The notes: a model not told the origin generated them from the sequence alone. DNA of 64,000 bases from Phenylobacterium parvum (GCF_003150835.1 NZ_CP029479.1:2703501-2767500), one strand, 5' to 3'. Shown: positions 37,210 to 48,270, counted from the stretch's first letter. Program-made: numbers and translations.

Positions 37210-38550
37210 TCACTTGCCGATGCAGAAGGTGGAGAAGATGCGGTCCAGGACGTCTTCCGGACCGATCTTGCCGGTGATCCGGTCCAGGGCGCGGGCTGCG
37301 AGGCGGACGTCCTCCGCCGCGAGTTCCGGCTCTGCGGACAGGGCCCGGGCGCTCTCGAGCCGCTCGAGCGCCTCAGCCAGCAGGGCCGCGTGCCGGAGCC
37401 GTGTCGCCGAGGGCGGTTCTCCCGAACCCAGGGCGGCGACCACCCGCTCCGCAAGGACCGCCTCCAGGGCGGCGACGTCTTCGGCCCGATGCGCGCTGAG
37501 GCGATGCGGCTCCAGCCGCAGGGCGACCGCCTCAACCTGAGCCTGGGCGGCGGCGTCCCCGGCGGGAAGATCGGCCTTGGCGACAAGACAAATGTCGCCG
37601 GCCCGAAGGACTTCCGGTGCAGGCGAAGCGTCGCCCCCGCCGGAACCGTCCACCACCCAGAGACGCAGGTCCGCCGCTTCTGCGCGGCGGCGCGCCCGCC
37701 GAACCCCTTCGGCCTCCACCTCGTCCAGGGTGTCGCGGAGGCCGGCGGTATCCGCCAGGATCACCTTGTATCCAGACAGCTGGAGCGCGACCTCGATGAC
37801 GTCCCGGGTCGTCCCCGGCGTGGCGGTGACGATGGCCGCCTCCCGCCGGGACAGGGCGTTGAGAAGGGTGCTCTTTCCGGCATTGGGCGCGCCAATGAGG
37901 GCGATGGCGAACCCGTCCCGCACCCGCTCGGCCCGCTCGACCCCGTCGAGGGCGGACCGAAGGGCGCCGACCAGGCGCTCAAGGGCCGGATGCGCCCGCG
38001 CCGCGACATCCTCAGGCAGGTCCTCGTCGGGAAAGTCGACCGCCGCCTCGAAGAGAGCGAGGGCCTCCACCAGGTCCGACCGCCAGGCCTCCCGGGCCCG
38101 GCCGAGGGCGCCGTCCAGCTGGGCGAGGGCCTGCCGGCGCTGGGCCTCGGTCTCGGCCTCGATCAGGTCCGCCACGCCCTCGGCCTGCGCCAGGTCGAGC
38201 CGGCCATTCTCGAAGGCCCGCCGCGTGAACTCCCCAGGTTCGGCAAGCCGCAGGCCCAGCCCGGCCAAGGCCTCCATGACCCCGGCGACCACGGCGGGAC
38301 CACCGTGCAGGTGAAGCTCGGCGCTGTTCTCTCCCGTGTAGCTGGCGGGCCCCGGCATCCACAGGACGAGGGCCTCGTCGAGGACACGCCCTTCCACATC
38401 CTTCAGCTTCCGGACGACGGCCCGGCGGGGTGAAGGGCGGCGCCCGGCCAGGGACACCAGGGCTTCACCGGAAAGGGGCCCCGAAAGGCGCACCACCGCC
38501 ACCGCCGCGCGGCCGGGCGCGGTGGCGGGGGCAAAGATCGTGTCCCTCAT
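37210..38550 (-). CDS. mnmE: tRNA modification GTPase MnmE
   Basis: 446-aa GTPase that works with MnmG on wobble uridines. The N-terminal formyl-THF-binding domain begins [24 protein letters not shown]. The G domain contains [20 protein letters not shown] and a VAKADLP motif. The C-terminus ends CIGK, with the essential Cys. Its start overlaps the upstream DUF6489 gene by 4 nt. Confidence 0.97.
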   Translation of the reverse strand: MRDTIFAPATAPGRAAVAVVRLSGPLSGEALVSLAGRRPSPRRAVVRKLKDVEGRVLDEALVLWMPGPASYTGENSAELHLHGGPAVVAGVMEALAGLGLRLAEPGEFTRRAFENGRLDLAQAEGVADLIEAETEAQRRQALAQLDGALGRAREAWRSDLVEALALFEAAVDFPDEDLPEDVAARAHPALERLVGALRSALDGVERAERVRDGFAIALIGAPNAGKSTLLNALSRREAAIVTATPGTTRDVIEVALQLSGYKVILADTAGLRDTLDEVEAEGVRRARRRAEAADLRLWVVDGSGGGDASPAPEVLRAGDICLVAKADLPAGDAAAQAQVEAVALRLEPHRLSAHRAEDVAALEAVLAERVVAALGSGEPPSATRLRHAALLAEALERLESARALSAEPELAAEDVRLAARALDRITGKIGPEDVLDRIFSTFCIGK

Positions 38551-38798
38551 TTCGGCCGGGGGGCGCCCATGCCCATGCCGGCCGCCTGGGTCATCAGCTT
38601 GGTGAACTGCTCCTGCGCCCCGGCGCCAAAGGCCATCCAGTTCTTCATGAGCTCGTCGGGCGAGACCATGGCCATGTTGGCGCTCATTCTCGCCTGCATT
38701 TCCTCTACGAGGCGGGCGTTGAGATCGCTCACGTCGGGAAGGCCCAGGAAGGTCCGGGCCTCGATGGGGGAGCAGTCAATCTCGACCGTGATCTTCAT
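38547..38798 (-). CDS. DUF6489-like small protein
   Basis: 83-aa protein beginning [20 protein letters not shown], with a helical middle and a Met/Gly-rich C-terminus. It resembles the DUF6489 family, small alphaproteobacterial proteins encoded just upstream of mnmE. It also recalls the poly(hydroxyalkanoate) phasin-like pattern [15 protein letters not shown]. Function is unknown. It overlaps mnmE by 4 nt and leads the mnmE-mnmG-rsmG-parA-parB block. GATCGCTCC with a weak GGA is the only ribosome site seen. Confidence 0.8.
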   Translation of the reverse strand: MKITVEIDCSPIEARTFLGLPDVSDLNARLVEEMQARMSANMAMVSPDELMKNWMAFGAGAQEQFTKLMTQAAGMGMGAPRPK

Positions 38799-38929
38799 GG
38801 AGCGATCCTCTCGGGGTCCGGCCAGGGCGGCCGCTGAGGATAGCGCGCGGGGCCCGGCTTCGCAAAACCGGCTTCCGCCCGGCCGGGGGCGAGCCTAAGT
38901 GTGATGCTGGAAAAGACAGGAGAGCCCCG

Positions 38930-39631
38930 ATGGGAGAGACGATCCGCATCCAGGTCGAAGGCGGCGAGATGTCGGCCTACGTCGCCCGGCCGGCCGCCGC
39001 CAAGGCGCCCGCCGTTGTCGTCCTGCAGGAAATCTTCGGTGTGAACGCCGTCATGCGGGACATCACCGACGGGCTGGCGGAGCAGGGCTTCCTGGCCATC
39101 TGCCCGGACCTGTTCTGGCGTATCGAGCCCGGCGTAGACATCACCGACGGGACCGAGGCCGAATGGAAGAAGGCCTTCGCCCTGATGAACGCTTTTGACG
39201 CCGGCGCGGGGGTGAAGGACATCGCCGCGACCATCGCCCGGATCCGCTCCGACCCCGGGTGCAATGGCCGGGTAGGCGCGGTGGGCTTCTGCCTGGGCGG
39301 GCAACTTGCCTGGCTGACGGCGACCCGGACCGACGCGGATGCGGCCGTGTCCTACTATGGCGTCGGGATCGAGGGCCTTCTGGACGAAGGCGCCAACCTC
39401 CGCAAACCCGTCATGCTTCATGTCGCCGAGGCTGACGGGTTCGTGCCGCCGCCTGCACAAGCGGCCATCCGGGAGGGCCTGGCGGGCCAGCCCCTGGCCA
39501 CGATCCACACCTATCCGGGACGCGACCACGCCTTTGCTCGGGTGGGGGGTGAGCACTATCACGCCGCGGACGCCGCCTTGGCCGGTGAGCGCTCCCTGGC
39601 CTTCCTCCGCGCCCACCTGGGGAGCGCCTGA
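38930..39631 (+). CDS. Dienelactone hydrolase family protein
   Basis: 233-aa alpha/beta hydrolase with the DLH catalytic triad Cys121 (GFCLGGQ), Asp169 (EADGFV) and His200 (GRDHAF), plus the conserved Glu34 of VVLQEIFG. Family members open enol-lactones in aromatic degradation, but many are general esterases. ATG 38930 follows AGGAGAGCCC. qor follows 3 nt later, so the two form an operon. Confidence 0.93.
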   Translation: MGETIRIQVEGGEMSAYVARPAAAKAPAVVVLQEIFGVNAVMRDITDGLAEQGFLAICPDLFWRIEPGVDITDGTEAEWKKAFALMNAFDAGAGVKDIAATIARIRSDPGCNGRVGAVGFCLGGQLAWLTATRTDADAAVSYYGVGIEGLLDEGANLRKPVMLHVAEADGFVPPPAQAAIREGLAGQPLATIHTYPGRDHAFARVGGEHYHAADAALAGERSLAFLRAHLGSA

Positions 39632-39634
39632 GCC

Positions 39635-40606
39635 ATGAAGGGTATCCGACTGAACGCCACTGGCGGGCCTGAGGTCCTGGAGCTCGTCGACCTCGAGGTC
39701 CCGGCGCCGGGCCCGGGCCAGATCCGCGTCCGGCAGACGGCCATCGGAGTCAACTACATCGACACCTACCACCGCTCAGGCCTCTATCCCCTCAGGTTGC
39801 CCTCCGGCCTTGGCATGGAGGGCGCCGGCGAGGTCGACGCCGTCGGGGAGGACGTGACGCGCTTTGCCCCGGGCGACCGGGTGGCCTTCGCTTCCGGGCC
39901 GATCGGGGCCTATGCAGAGCTGCACTGCGTGGACGCCGCACGCGCCGTCCGGGTTCCCGAGGGCGTGGACGACCGCGCGGCGGCCGCCGCCCTTCTCAAG
40001 GGCATGACCGCGGAGTTCCTTCTCCTTAGATGCCGGCCTGTCGCGCCGGGTGAGACCGTTCTCATTCACGCAGCGGCCGGGGGCGTCGGGCAGATCCTGG
40101 TGCAGTGGGCCAAGGCCCTTGGCGCACAGGTCATCGCGACGGCCGGCAGCGCCGCCAAGGGCGACCGGGTCCGGGACCTGGGAGCCGACCATGTCATCCT
40201 CTACGGAGAACAGGACGTGGCGGCCGAGGTCCGGCGGATCACCGGGGGGGCCGGGGTTCCCGTGGCCTACGATTCCGTGGGGGCGGCGACATTTGAGGGC
40301 ACCCTGGCCAGCCTCTCGCGGCGGGGCGTCTTTGTCAGCTTCGGGAACGCCTCGGGCCCACCGCCTGCTGTGGAGCCAGGCCGCCTCATGCGCATGGGCT
40401 CGCTCTTCCTGACCCGTCCGACCCTCGGCGACTATGTGGCGACGACCGCCGAGCTGGACGCCAGCGCCGGGGCGGTCTTTGCCCGCATTGCATCGGGTGA
40501 GATCGAGATCGAGATCGGCCAGACCTTCCCGCTCAGCCAGGCCCGGGCCGCCCATGAAGCCCTGGAGTCCCGCCAGACCGTCGGATCGACCCTTCTGGTT
40601 CCCTGA
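39635..40606 (+). CDS. qor: NADPH:quinone oxidoreductase (zeta-crystallin type)
   Basis: 323-aa medium-chain reductase without structural zinc. GVNYIDTYHRSGLYPLRLPSGLGMEGAGEV at the N-terminus, the NADPH site AAAGGVGQILVQWAKALGAQVIATAGS (about 146-172) and the closing PLSQARAAHEALESRQTVGSTLL all fit Qor. It reduces quinones by one electron using NADPH. Co-transcribed with the dienelactone hydrolase gene. A parS palindrome follows 16 nt after its stop. Confidence 0.92.
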   Translation: MKGIRLNATGGPEVLELVDLEVPAPGPGQIRVRQTAIGVNYIDTYHRSGLYPLRLPSGLGMEGAGEVDAVGEDVTRFAPGDRVAFASGPIGAYAELHCVDAARAVRVPEGVDDRAAAAALLKGMTAEFLLLRCRPVAPGETVLIHAAAGGVGQILVQWAKALGAQVIATAGSAAKGDRVRDLGADHVILYGEQDVAAEVRRITGGAGVPVAYDSVGAATFEGTLASLSRRGVFVSFGNASGPPPAVEPGRLMRMGSLFLTRPTLGDYVATTAELDASAGAVFARIASGEIEIEIGQTFPLSQARAAHEALESRQTVGSTLLVP

Positions 40607-40621
40607 GCCGGGTTGGGTATC

Positions 40622-40647
40622 GCCGGTGTTTCACGTGAAACACCGGC
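40622..40647. promoter_or_regulatory. Second parS site, extended to a 26-bp palindrome
   Basis: The exact parS 16-mer is at 40627-40642. Flanking GCCGG/CCGGC extends the perfect palindrome to 40622-40647. It fills the 47-bp gap between convergent qor and rho, so the RNA from either gene would end in a strong hairpin. It is 3.4 kb from the first parS and 4.4 kb from the predicted origin. Confidence 0.96.
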
Positions 40648-40653
40648 CGACGG

Positions 40654-42063
<1,410 letters not shown>

Positions 42064-42292
42064 GGGAATCTTTCGGATTTCGGAACGCGGCGCAGTTCAC
42101 GCCCGTTCCGGACCGGCCGCCTTCCGGCGTCCGTTTCAAGTCAAACATTATTCAGGACCGGGTTCCGGCGAGGCGCCTGGCGCCATCGCGGCCCCGGTGA
42201 GAGGCGGGATCGGGCCCCGGCGTCGCCGGAATCCGATGGGGCAGCGGAACCATACTCTCCGGCCCGGGTCAAGCATCCGCCTCCGCGGAGGT

Positions 42293-42748
42293 TCAGCCCC
42301 CGAACTCCAGGGTGACGGCCAGGACCATCACGATGGCGGCGATGAAGGGCAGCTCGTTGGTGGCGCGCCAGAACCGGTTGGAGCGGGTGTTCATGCCCGC
42401 CGCAAACCGCTTGCGCGCCGCACCCAGGAAATGGTGCCAGCCAATCAGGAAGACCACGCCCGCCAGCTTTGCAAGCATCCAGGGCTTCAGGAGGAAGTCC
42501 CAGCCCCCAAGCCGGGCCGTAGCGTTCACCCAGATGAGGGCCAGTCCAAGGACCAGGGACAGGATCATCGCCGGCCCCATGATGATCCGGTAAAGCTTGA
42601 GCTCCATGACCTGAAAGGTCCGGTCCATCTCCGAGCCGGGCGCGACATCGGCGTGATAGGCGAAGATGCGGGGCAGGTACATGATCCCCGCCATCCAGGC
42701 GATCACCGCCAGGATGTGGAGCCCGCGAAGCAGGTCATAGACGTTCAT
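42293..42748 (-). CDS. hemJ: Protoporphyrinogen oxidase HemJ
   Basis: 151-aa integral membrane protein with about four membrane helices, replacing HemG/HemY-type oxidases in many alphaproteobacteria. The N-terminal LRGLHILAVIAWMAGIMYLPRIFAYH carries the conserved His and Arg. WMLAKLAGVVFLIGWHHFLG and RFWRATNELPFI complete the pattern. It converts protoporphyrinogen IX to protoporphyrin IX, the step before HemH. It overlaps hemH by 4 nt. Confidence 0.92.
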   Translation of the reverse strand: MNVYDLLRGLHILAVIAWMAGIMYLPRIFAYHADVAPGSEMDRTFQVMELKLYRIIMGPAMILSLVLGLALIWVNATARLGGWDFLLKPWMLAKLAGVVFLIGWHHFLGAARKRFAAGMNTRSNRFWRATNELPFIAAIVMVLAVTLEFGG

Positions 42749-43791
42749 CGGCGGCCTCCGCTTCTCGCATCAAGGCAGGGGCAGCGGCCGTGTGCGGCCG
42801 GACAGGTCCAGCCCCCGTCCGCGGCGGTTCCCCCTTCCCGGCCGAGGGCGTTGGTCACCGCCCCGCCAAGGGCCGATATGAAGGCTGGATCGATCCCTGG
42901 AGCCGGAGCCCGGAGCCAGACCGGGCAGCCGGCTTCCTTCGCCAGTTCCGCGTACTCATGATCCAGTTCCACCAGGGTCTCGACATGCTCGGAGACGAAG
43001 GCGATGGGCGAGACGAGCACGCCGACGCCCTCCGCTCCGGCGCGCCGGATCTCATCATCGGTCGAGGGGCCGATCCACTTCAGGGGACCGACCCGGCTCT
43101 GGTAGCTGATCCCCCAGTCCGTGAACTCGGGCAGGAGCCTGGCGACCGCGGAGGCCGTGGCTTCGACTTGGGCCTGGTAGGGATCGCCGTCCTTGATCAC
43201 CTTTTCCGGAAGGCCGTGGGCCGAGAACAGAAGCCGCACCCCCGTGGGCCGGCCTGCAGCCTCCCAAACCCCCCGGATTGCCCGGGCGTGGGCTTCGGCC
43301 AGGCCTGACGAGATCGGATAGCAGCAGACGGTGCGGCTTCGGCCCGGCCCCCGGTAGGCGCGGGCCCAGTCCCGAAGGGAGGACTCCGTCGTAGTGGTCG
43401 AGAACTGGGGATAGAGGGGCAGGAGAACGATCTCGTCCGGTCCGAAGGCCGCGACCTCACGGGCCGTTTCGGCGGCGAAGGGCTTCCAGTAGCGCATGGC
43501 GATGAAAACGCGGCTCTCCTGGCCGGGCAGGGTGCGCGCCAGCTCGGCCTCCAGGGCTTCCGCCTGGGCTCGCGTCTCTGGAAGAAGGGGCGAACCCCCG
43601 CCCATCATGGCGTAGTTGGCCCGGGCCCCCTTGGCCCGGGTCGTTGAGATGAAGGCCGCAAGCGGGTAGCGGACCGGCGCCGGGGCGCCAATGATGGCCG
43701 GGTCCTTGAAGAGATTGAACAGGAACGGTCGGACGGCGTCAGGCCCATCGGGCCCTCCGAGGTTGAAGAGGACGACTGCGAGACGGCTCAT
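42745..43791 (-). CDS. hemH: Ferrochelatase
   Basis: Inserts Fe2+ into protoporphyrin IX. 348 aa. AVVLFNLGGPDGPDAVRPFLFNLF at the N-terminus, LLFSAHGLPEKVIKDGDPY with the catalytic His, and VSPIAFVSEHVETLVELDHEY with the second His and Glu are diagnostic. ATG 43791 overlaps the hemE stop (ATGA) and starts the conserved sequence. The frame is open upstream but lies within hemE. HemE, HemH and HemJ are co-transcribed away from the origin. Confidence 0.97.
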   Translation of the reverse strand: MSRLAVVLFNLGGPDGPDAVRPFLFNLFKDPAIIGAPAPVRYPLAAFISTTRAKGARANYAMMGGGSPLLPETRAQAEALEAELARTLPGQESRVFIAMRYWKPFAAETAREVAAFGPDEIVLLPLYPQFSTTTTESSLRDWARAYRGPGRSRTVCCYPISSGLAEAHARAIRGVWEAAGRPTGVRLLFSAHGLPEKVIKDGDPYQAQVEATASAVARLLPEFTDWGISYQSRVGPLKWIGPSTDDEIRRAGAEGVGVLVSPIAFVSEHVETLVELDHEYAELAKEAGCPVWLRAPAPGIDPAFISALGGAVTNALGREGGTAADGGWTCPAAHGRCPCLDARSGGRR

Positions 43792-44819
43792 TTGCCCGTG
43801 ATCCTCCTGACGGCCCGCTCGATGTGGGCGACCGGCGTATCCGGAAGGACGCCGTGACCGAGGTTGAAGATGTAGGGACCTGGGCTCCACCCCTCAATGA
43901 GAGCATCAATCCGCGCGTCCATGGCGGAGCCGCCTTCACGAAGGAGAAGGTTGTCGAGGGCGCCCTGGATGGCCTTGCCGCCGGCCTGTATCCTGCGGCC
44001 CTGGGCCAGGCTCGCCTGGGTGTCCAGGCCTACCGCCTGCACTGGCACGGCGTCGGCATAGATGTCGACCAGGGCGCCGGCCCCACGCGGAAAGCCGATG
44101 AAGGGTGCATCGACGCCCGCCGCCCGGACCCGCCGGATGATCTCCTGGTGGGGCTTCACCACGACGCGCTGGAAAACATCTTCCGCCAAGCCTTCGGCCC
44201 AGCTCTCGAAAAGCTTCAGCACCTGGGCGCCGCTGCGCGCCTGGAGGACCAGGTAGCGGGCCGTCGCCTCGACCAGGACTTCGAGGATCTGGTCCAGGCG
44301 CTCGGGCTGGGAATAGGCGAAGGCGCGGGCCCCGGACCGATCCGAGCCTCGGCCCTCAATCATGTAGGTCGCTACGGTCCAGGGGGCGCCGGCAAAGCCG
44401 ATGAGGGCGCGTTCAGGCTCAAGGGCCGACCTCACTCGGGAAAGGGTCTCACCTATTGAGGCCAGACGACCGGTGGAGGCCTCGATCTCGCCGGCCAGGG
44501 CGGCGACCTCGGGAAGTGGGCCAAGCCGTGGCCCCTCCCCCGCCTCGAACCAGACCTCCTGTCCCAGGGCCTGGGGGATGAGCAGGATATCCGCAAAGAC
44601 GATGGCGGCGTCGAAGGGAAACCGCCGCATGGGCTGGAGGGTCGCCTCTGCGGCCATTTCCGGATCGTAGCAGAAGGCCAGGAAGTCCTTCGCCCGGGTC
44701 CGGAGTTCCCGGTACTCAGGCAGCGAGCGTCCGGCCTGGCGCATGAACCAGACTGGCGGGCGCTCGAAGGCCTCGCCGGTCAGGGTCCGGAGAAGTTTGG
44801 GTCTGGGCGCCTCAGTCAT
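43788..44819 (-). CDS. hemE: Uroporphyrinogen decarboxylase
   Basis: Decarboxylates uroporphyrinogen III to coproporphyrinogen III. 343 aa. The signature PPVWFMRQAGRSLPEYRELR is at about 20-39. FADILLIPQALG, GFAGAPWTVATYMIEG and the closing FNLGHGVLPDTP are all present. ATG 44819 is chosen; upstream codons are Lys/Arg-rich and lie in the origin region. In Caulobacter hemE borders Cori and its promoter lies within the origin, as would be the case here. Confidence 0.97.
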   Translation of the reverse strand: MTEAPRPKLLRTLTGEAFERPPVWFMRQAGRSLPEYRELRTRAKDFLAFCYDPEMAAEATLQPMRRFPFDAAIVFADILLIPQALGQEVWFEAGEGPRLGPLPEVAALAGEIEASTGRLASIGETLSRVRSALEPERALIGFAGAPWTVATYMIEGRGSDRSGARAFAYSQPERLDQILEVLVEATARYLVLQARSGAQVLKLFESWAEGLAEDVFQRVVVKPHQEIIRRVRAAGVDAPFIGFPRGAGALVDIYADAVPVQAVGLDTQASLAQGRRIQAGGKAIQGALDNLLLREGGSAMDARIDALIEGWSPGPYIFNLGHGVLPDTPVAHIERAVRRITGK

Positions 44820-44879
44820 GGCGCCCTTAAACCCCGGCCCGACGCCAGGCTCAAGGGTCGCGGTCCTTCGCCTGTCCCT

Positions 44880-45326
44880 TACTTTTACATCACAGGTTTT
44901 CTTTTTCAGGTGGAAGAGGAAGTAGGCCGCCTTCAAACCGGGGAGAACGGGCCGCGGGAAGCGGTTCTTCCCTAGGTGTCCACGATCCCGCGAACAGGAA
45001 CAGGGAGACGCTTCGCTGACCTGTGAGAATTCACTAAATCATTGAAATAAATAGATTTAAAACGATATATGATGTGGATAAAGGCAGCTGTCCAGGGCGC
45101 CGCGTAAAGACATTCTTAACCCTGTGCAAAGGATGTCCACATTGGGACGGCTTGGTGGACGACTCCGCGTCTTTCGTCCGGCCTCCCACAGCCCCCGCCG
45201 CAGTCGCCCTTCCCTCGCGCTTTTCTCCCCATGCCTGACGTGTTGGGCTAAGAAGGCGTTGACAGGTTTTTCCCCAGAAATCCCCAGTCCCGTCCCCGAT
45301 CCCGCGTCCCAGGCCCCGTCCCCCCA
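44880..45326. other. Predicted chromosomal replication origin (Cori-like)
   Basis: The 507-bp gap between divergent hemE and ppsR has the layout of the Caulobacter origin. An AT-rich stretch (about 45029-45082) ends in a perfect DnaA box, TTATCCACA on the minus strand at 45073-45081. A weaker box, ATGTCCACA, is at 45133-45141. Three TCCCCA motifs (45226-45231, 45271-45276, 45281-45286) match the W-box motif described for Caulobacter DnaA. TTAA half-sites (45057, 45116) recall CtrA sites but no full TTAA-N7-TTAA was found. One GANTC (CcrM) site is at 45161-45165. The gene order on both sides supports the call. Confidence 0.88.
45073..45081 (-). promoter_or_regulatory. Consensus DnaA box
   Basis: Exact 9-mer TTATCCACA on the minus strand, directly beside the most AT-rich 50 bp of the whole window. 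This is the likely high-affinity DnaA site from which unwinding starts. Confidence 0.85.
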
Positions 45327-46175
45327 ATGACCGCCGCCGCCAGATTTGCGACCTACTTTCACGTCCACCTGGTCTCGGACTCTACGGGGGAGACCCTTAA
45401 CGCCATGGCACGGGCGGTGTGCGCGCGGTTCGAGAACGTCCTGCCCATAGAGCACTACTATGCCCTGGTGCGCTCGCCCCGGCAGCTGGAACGCGCCCTG
45501 GCGGACATCGAGGACGCCCCTGGCGTCGTCATGCACACCATCGTCGATGACAGCCTGCGCACGGCTTTAGAAGACGGTTGCCGTCGCCTGGACATGCCCT
45601 GCATCGCGGCCCTCGACCCCCTGGTCTCGGCCATGTCGAGGTATCTTGGCGCGTCCCTCACCCGGCGGGTGGGTGTCCAGCACGCCCTCGACACCGATTA
45701 CTTCAACCGGATGGACGCCCTGAACTTCGCCATCGGCCATGACGACGGGCAGGGCGGCGCCGAGCTCGACCAGGCGGATGTTGTCCTGGTCGGGGTCTCC
45801 CGGACCTCCAAGACCCCCACCTGCATCTATCTGGCCCACCGGGGTGTCCGTGCCGCCAACTTCCCCCTTGTTCCCGGCCGTCCTGTGCCAGAGACCCTCT
45901 CTGGCCTGTCCTCCGCCCTTGTCGTGGGCCTGACCATCTCCCCGGACCGCCTGATCCAGATCCGGCGCAACCGGCTGCTCTCCCTCAAGGAGGACCGCGA
46001 CACCGCCTACACGGACATCGAGGCTGTGCGGGACGAAGTCGTCCAGGCCCGGCGGCTGTATGAACGGCAGGGCTGGCCCGTGATTGACGTCACACGCCGG
46101 TCGGTCGAGGAGACCGCCGCCGCAGTCCTCAATCTTTTGCAGTCCCTGCGCCCATCGATGAAGGTGGTCCCATGA
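45327..46175 (+). CDS. ppsR: PEP synthase-type kinase/pyrophosphorylase (DUF299)
   Basis: 282-aa bifunctional regulator that reversibly phosphorylates phosphoenolpyruvate synthase or pyruvate phosphate dikinase. FHVHLVSDSTGETL at the N-terminus and the P-loop GVSRTSKT (156-163) are diagnostic. The C-terminal DIEAVRDEVVQARRLYERQGWPVIDVTRRSVEETA also fits. This is the first gene right of the origin, the position of the DUF299 gene in Caulobacter. It overlaps the Maf gene by 4 nt. Confidence 0.95.
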   Translation: MTAAARFATYFHVHLVSDSTGETLNAMARAVCARFENVLPIEHYYALVRSPRQLERALADIEDAPGVVMHTIVDDSLRTALEDGCRRLDMPCIAALDPLVSAMSRYLGASLTRRVGVQHALDTDYFNRMDALNFAIGHDDGQGGAELDQADVVLVGVSRTSKTPTCIYLAHRGVRAANFPLVPGRPVPETLSGLSSALVVGLTISPDRLIQIRRNRLLSLKEDRDTAYTDIEAVRDEVVQARRLYERQGWPVIDVTRRSVEETAAAVLNLLQSLRPSMKVVP

Positions 46176-46771
46176 GCCCGCCCGATGTGATCCTCGCCTC
46201 CCGAAGCTCCGCGCGCTCGGCCCTGCTCCGCGGCGCCGGCGTCTCCTTTGAAACGGCCGATTCCGGGGTCGATGAGACAGTCCTGAAGACGGCGATCCTC
46301 GGCCGGGGGGGAAGCCCCGCCGAAGTCGCCGCCGCGCTGGCGCGGGAGAAGGCCCTCGCCGTGTCCAGGGCCCGGCCGGGCCTGGTGATCGGCGCAGACC
46401 AGACCCTGGATTTCGAGGGTCGCCTTCACGACAAGCCCGCCAGCCTGGCGGAAGCCGCCCAGCGGCTTCGCGCCATGAGGGGCAGACCGCACGCCCTGCA
46501 CGCCGCTGTCGCCGCGGCTCGGGATGGGGCGGTCATCTGGGAGACCCTGTCCACCGCCGAACTGGTGATGCGCCCCTTCAGCGACACCTTTCTGGAGGCC
46601 TATCTGGCCTCGGAGGGCGAGGAGGTCCTCACTTCCGTCGGCGCCTATCGGCTCGAGGGCCCGGGGGTGCAGCTCTTCTCCGAAATCCGCGGGGACTATT
46701 TCACCATCCTGGGCCTACCCCTGACCGGGCTCCTGGACCTTCTACGCAGCGAGGGCGTGCTGGCGCCATGA
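46172..46771 (+). CDS. maf: Maf-family nucleotide pyrophosphatase
   Basis: 199-aa house-cleaning enzyme hydrolysing non-canonical nucleoside triphosphates. [18 protein letters not shown] at the N-terminus, [13 protein letters not shown] with the catalytic Asp, and [15 protein letters not shown] near the C-terminus identify it. In the overlapping run ppsR-maf-aroE-coaE (4-nt overlaps). Confidence 0.94.
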   Translation: MSPPDVILASRSSARSALLRGAGVSFETADSGVDETVLKTAILGRGGSPAEVAAALAREKALAVSRARPGLVIGADQTLDFEGRLHDKPASLAEAAQRLRAMRGRPHALHAAVAAARDGAVIWETLSTAELVMRPFSDTFLEAYLASEGEEVLTSVGAYRLEGPGVQLFSEIRGDYFTILGLPLTGLLDLLRSEGVLAP

Positions 46772-47619
46772 ACCTGACGTCCACGACGCGCCTGGCCGGG
46801 GTTGTGGGACACCCCGTTTCCCACTCCCTCAGCCCGGTCCTGCACAACACCTGGCTGGAGGCCGCCGGCCTGGACGGCGCCTACCTGGCTTTCGGCCTGG
46901 CGGCGGATCGGTTCAGAGCCTTTGTCGACGGCTTTCGAGGCGGGTCCCTTGCGGGCGTCAACGTGACCCTTCCCTTCAAGACCGAGGCCCTGGCCGTCGC
47001 CGACCGGGTCAGCGCCCGCGCCCATGCCGCCGGGGCGGCCAATGTCCTGATCTTCGAGGTCGACGGTTCGGTCAGCGCGGACAACACCGATGGGGAAGGT
47101 CTCCTGTACGCCTTCGCCCGCCAGGCGACGGGATTCCAGCCCGACGCCGGGCCCCTGGTCCTGTTTGGCGCCGGCGGGGCCGCGCGCGGGGCCGTCGCCG
47201 CCTTTCTCGCAGCCGGCTGTCCGGAGGTGCGAATCCTCAACCGCACCCGCGCCCGCGCGGAGGACCTGGCCGAACAGTTCGGCGACCGGGTCCGGGCCCT
47301 CGATCCCGCCGACCCCAGCGTCCTGTCCGGGGCGGCCGCCCTGGTCAACGCCAGCTCCGCCGGTCTTGGACCCGATGCCCCGCCCCCGCCCTCATTCGAC
47401 AGAGCGCCCGCCTCCGCCGTGGTCATGGACATGACCTACCGACCCCTGCGCACGCCCTTCCTCGAGGCCGCCGCCGCCCGGGGCCTGAGGACGGTGGACG
47501 GCCTCGACATGCTGATCGGTCAGGCCATCCCGGCCTTCGAAGCCTTCTTCGGCCAACCTCCGCCCGACGCCGCCGAGGTGCGCGGGCGCGTCCTTCGTCT
47601 CCTGGGAGAGGCTTCATGA
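46768..47619 (+). CDS. aroE: Shikimate dehydrogenase
   Basis: NADPH-dependent reduction of 3-dehydroshikimate. 283 aa. [19 protein letters not shown] binds shikimate, GVNVTLPFK carries the catalytic Lys, [13 protein letters not shown] follows, and [13 protein letters not shown] with [11 protein letters not shown] forms the NADP site. It overlaps maf and coaE by 4 nt. Confidence 0.95.
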   Translation: MNLTSTTRLAGVVGHPVSHSLSPVLHNTWLEAAGLDGAYLAFGLAADRFRAFVDGFRGGSLAGVNVTLPFKTEALAVADRVSARAHAAGAANVLIFEVDGSVSADNTDGEGLLYAFARQATGFQPDAGPLVLFGAGGAARGAVAAFLAAGCPEVRILNRTRARAEDLAEQFGDRVRALDPADPSVLSGAAALVNASSAGLGPDAPPPPSFDRAPASAVVMDMTYRPLRTPFLEAAAARGLRTVDGLDMLIGQAIPAFEAFFGQPPPDAAEVRGRVLRLLGEAS

Positions 47620-48239
47620 TCCACATTGGACTGACGGGCTCCATCGGCATGGGCAAGTCGACCACCGCCCAGATGTTCCGTGACGCGGGCGTCCCGGTCT
47701 ATGACGCCGACGCGGCGGTGGCCGCCCTCTACGTCAGGGGCGGGGCGGCGGTGGAGCCGCTGGAGGCCGCCTTTCCCGGCGTGACCCGCGACGGCGCCGT
47801 CGACCGTGAGGCCCTGCGGCTGCGCGTCCTGGGCGATGACGCGGCCATGACCCGGCTGAACGCCGTGGTCCATCCCCTCCTGGGTCGTGACCGGCTGGAG
47901 TTTCATCGCCAGGCCGAGGACTCGGGCGCCAACGTCCTGGTATTCGACATTCCCCTCCTCTTCGAGACGGGCGGGGAGCGGAATATGGACGCCGTCGTGG
48001 TTGTCACGGCCCCGGCGGATGTCCAGAGGGCGCGGGTCCTCGCCCGGGAAGGCATGACGCCCGAGCGCCTAGACGCCATCCTGGCCCGACAGACGCCCGA
48101 CGCCGACAAGCGCGCCCGCGCTGATTTCGTCATCGACACCGGCCAGGGCCTGGAGGCCGCCCGGGAGGGTGTGCGCCGTGTCCTGGAAGCCATTCGCGAC
48201 CCCGCCTGGAAGTCCCGCAGGGCGCCTGCCGCGGATTGA
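47616..48239 (+). CDS. coaE: Dephospho-CoA kinase
   Basis: Last step of CoA synthesis. 207 aa. The P-loop is [13 protein letters not shown] (about 5-17). [25 protein letters not shown] and [33 protein letters not shown] match the family. Last of the four overlapping genes; dnaQ starts 31 nt later. Adjacent to dnaQ and secB as in Caulobacter. Confidence 0.96.
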   Translation: MIHIGLTGSIGMGKSTTAQMFRDAGVPVYDADAAVAALYVRGGAAVEPLEAAFPGVTRDGAVDREALRLRVLGDDAAMTRLNAVVHPLLGRDRLEFHRQAEDSGANVLVFDIPLLFETGGERNMDAVVVVTAPADVQRARVLAREGMTPERLDAILARQTPDADKRARADFVIDTGQGLEAAREGVRRVLEAIRDPAWKSRRAPAAD

Positions 48240-48270
48240 AGGCCGGGACGAAACAGGGCATTCCCGGACC

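Noticed and set aside
45057-45119. Paired CtrA-type boxes in the origin
   Set aside because: TTAA occurs at 45057 and 45116 only as separate half-sites; no TTAA-N7-TTAA arrangement was found, so no CtrA site is annotated.
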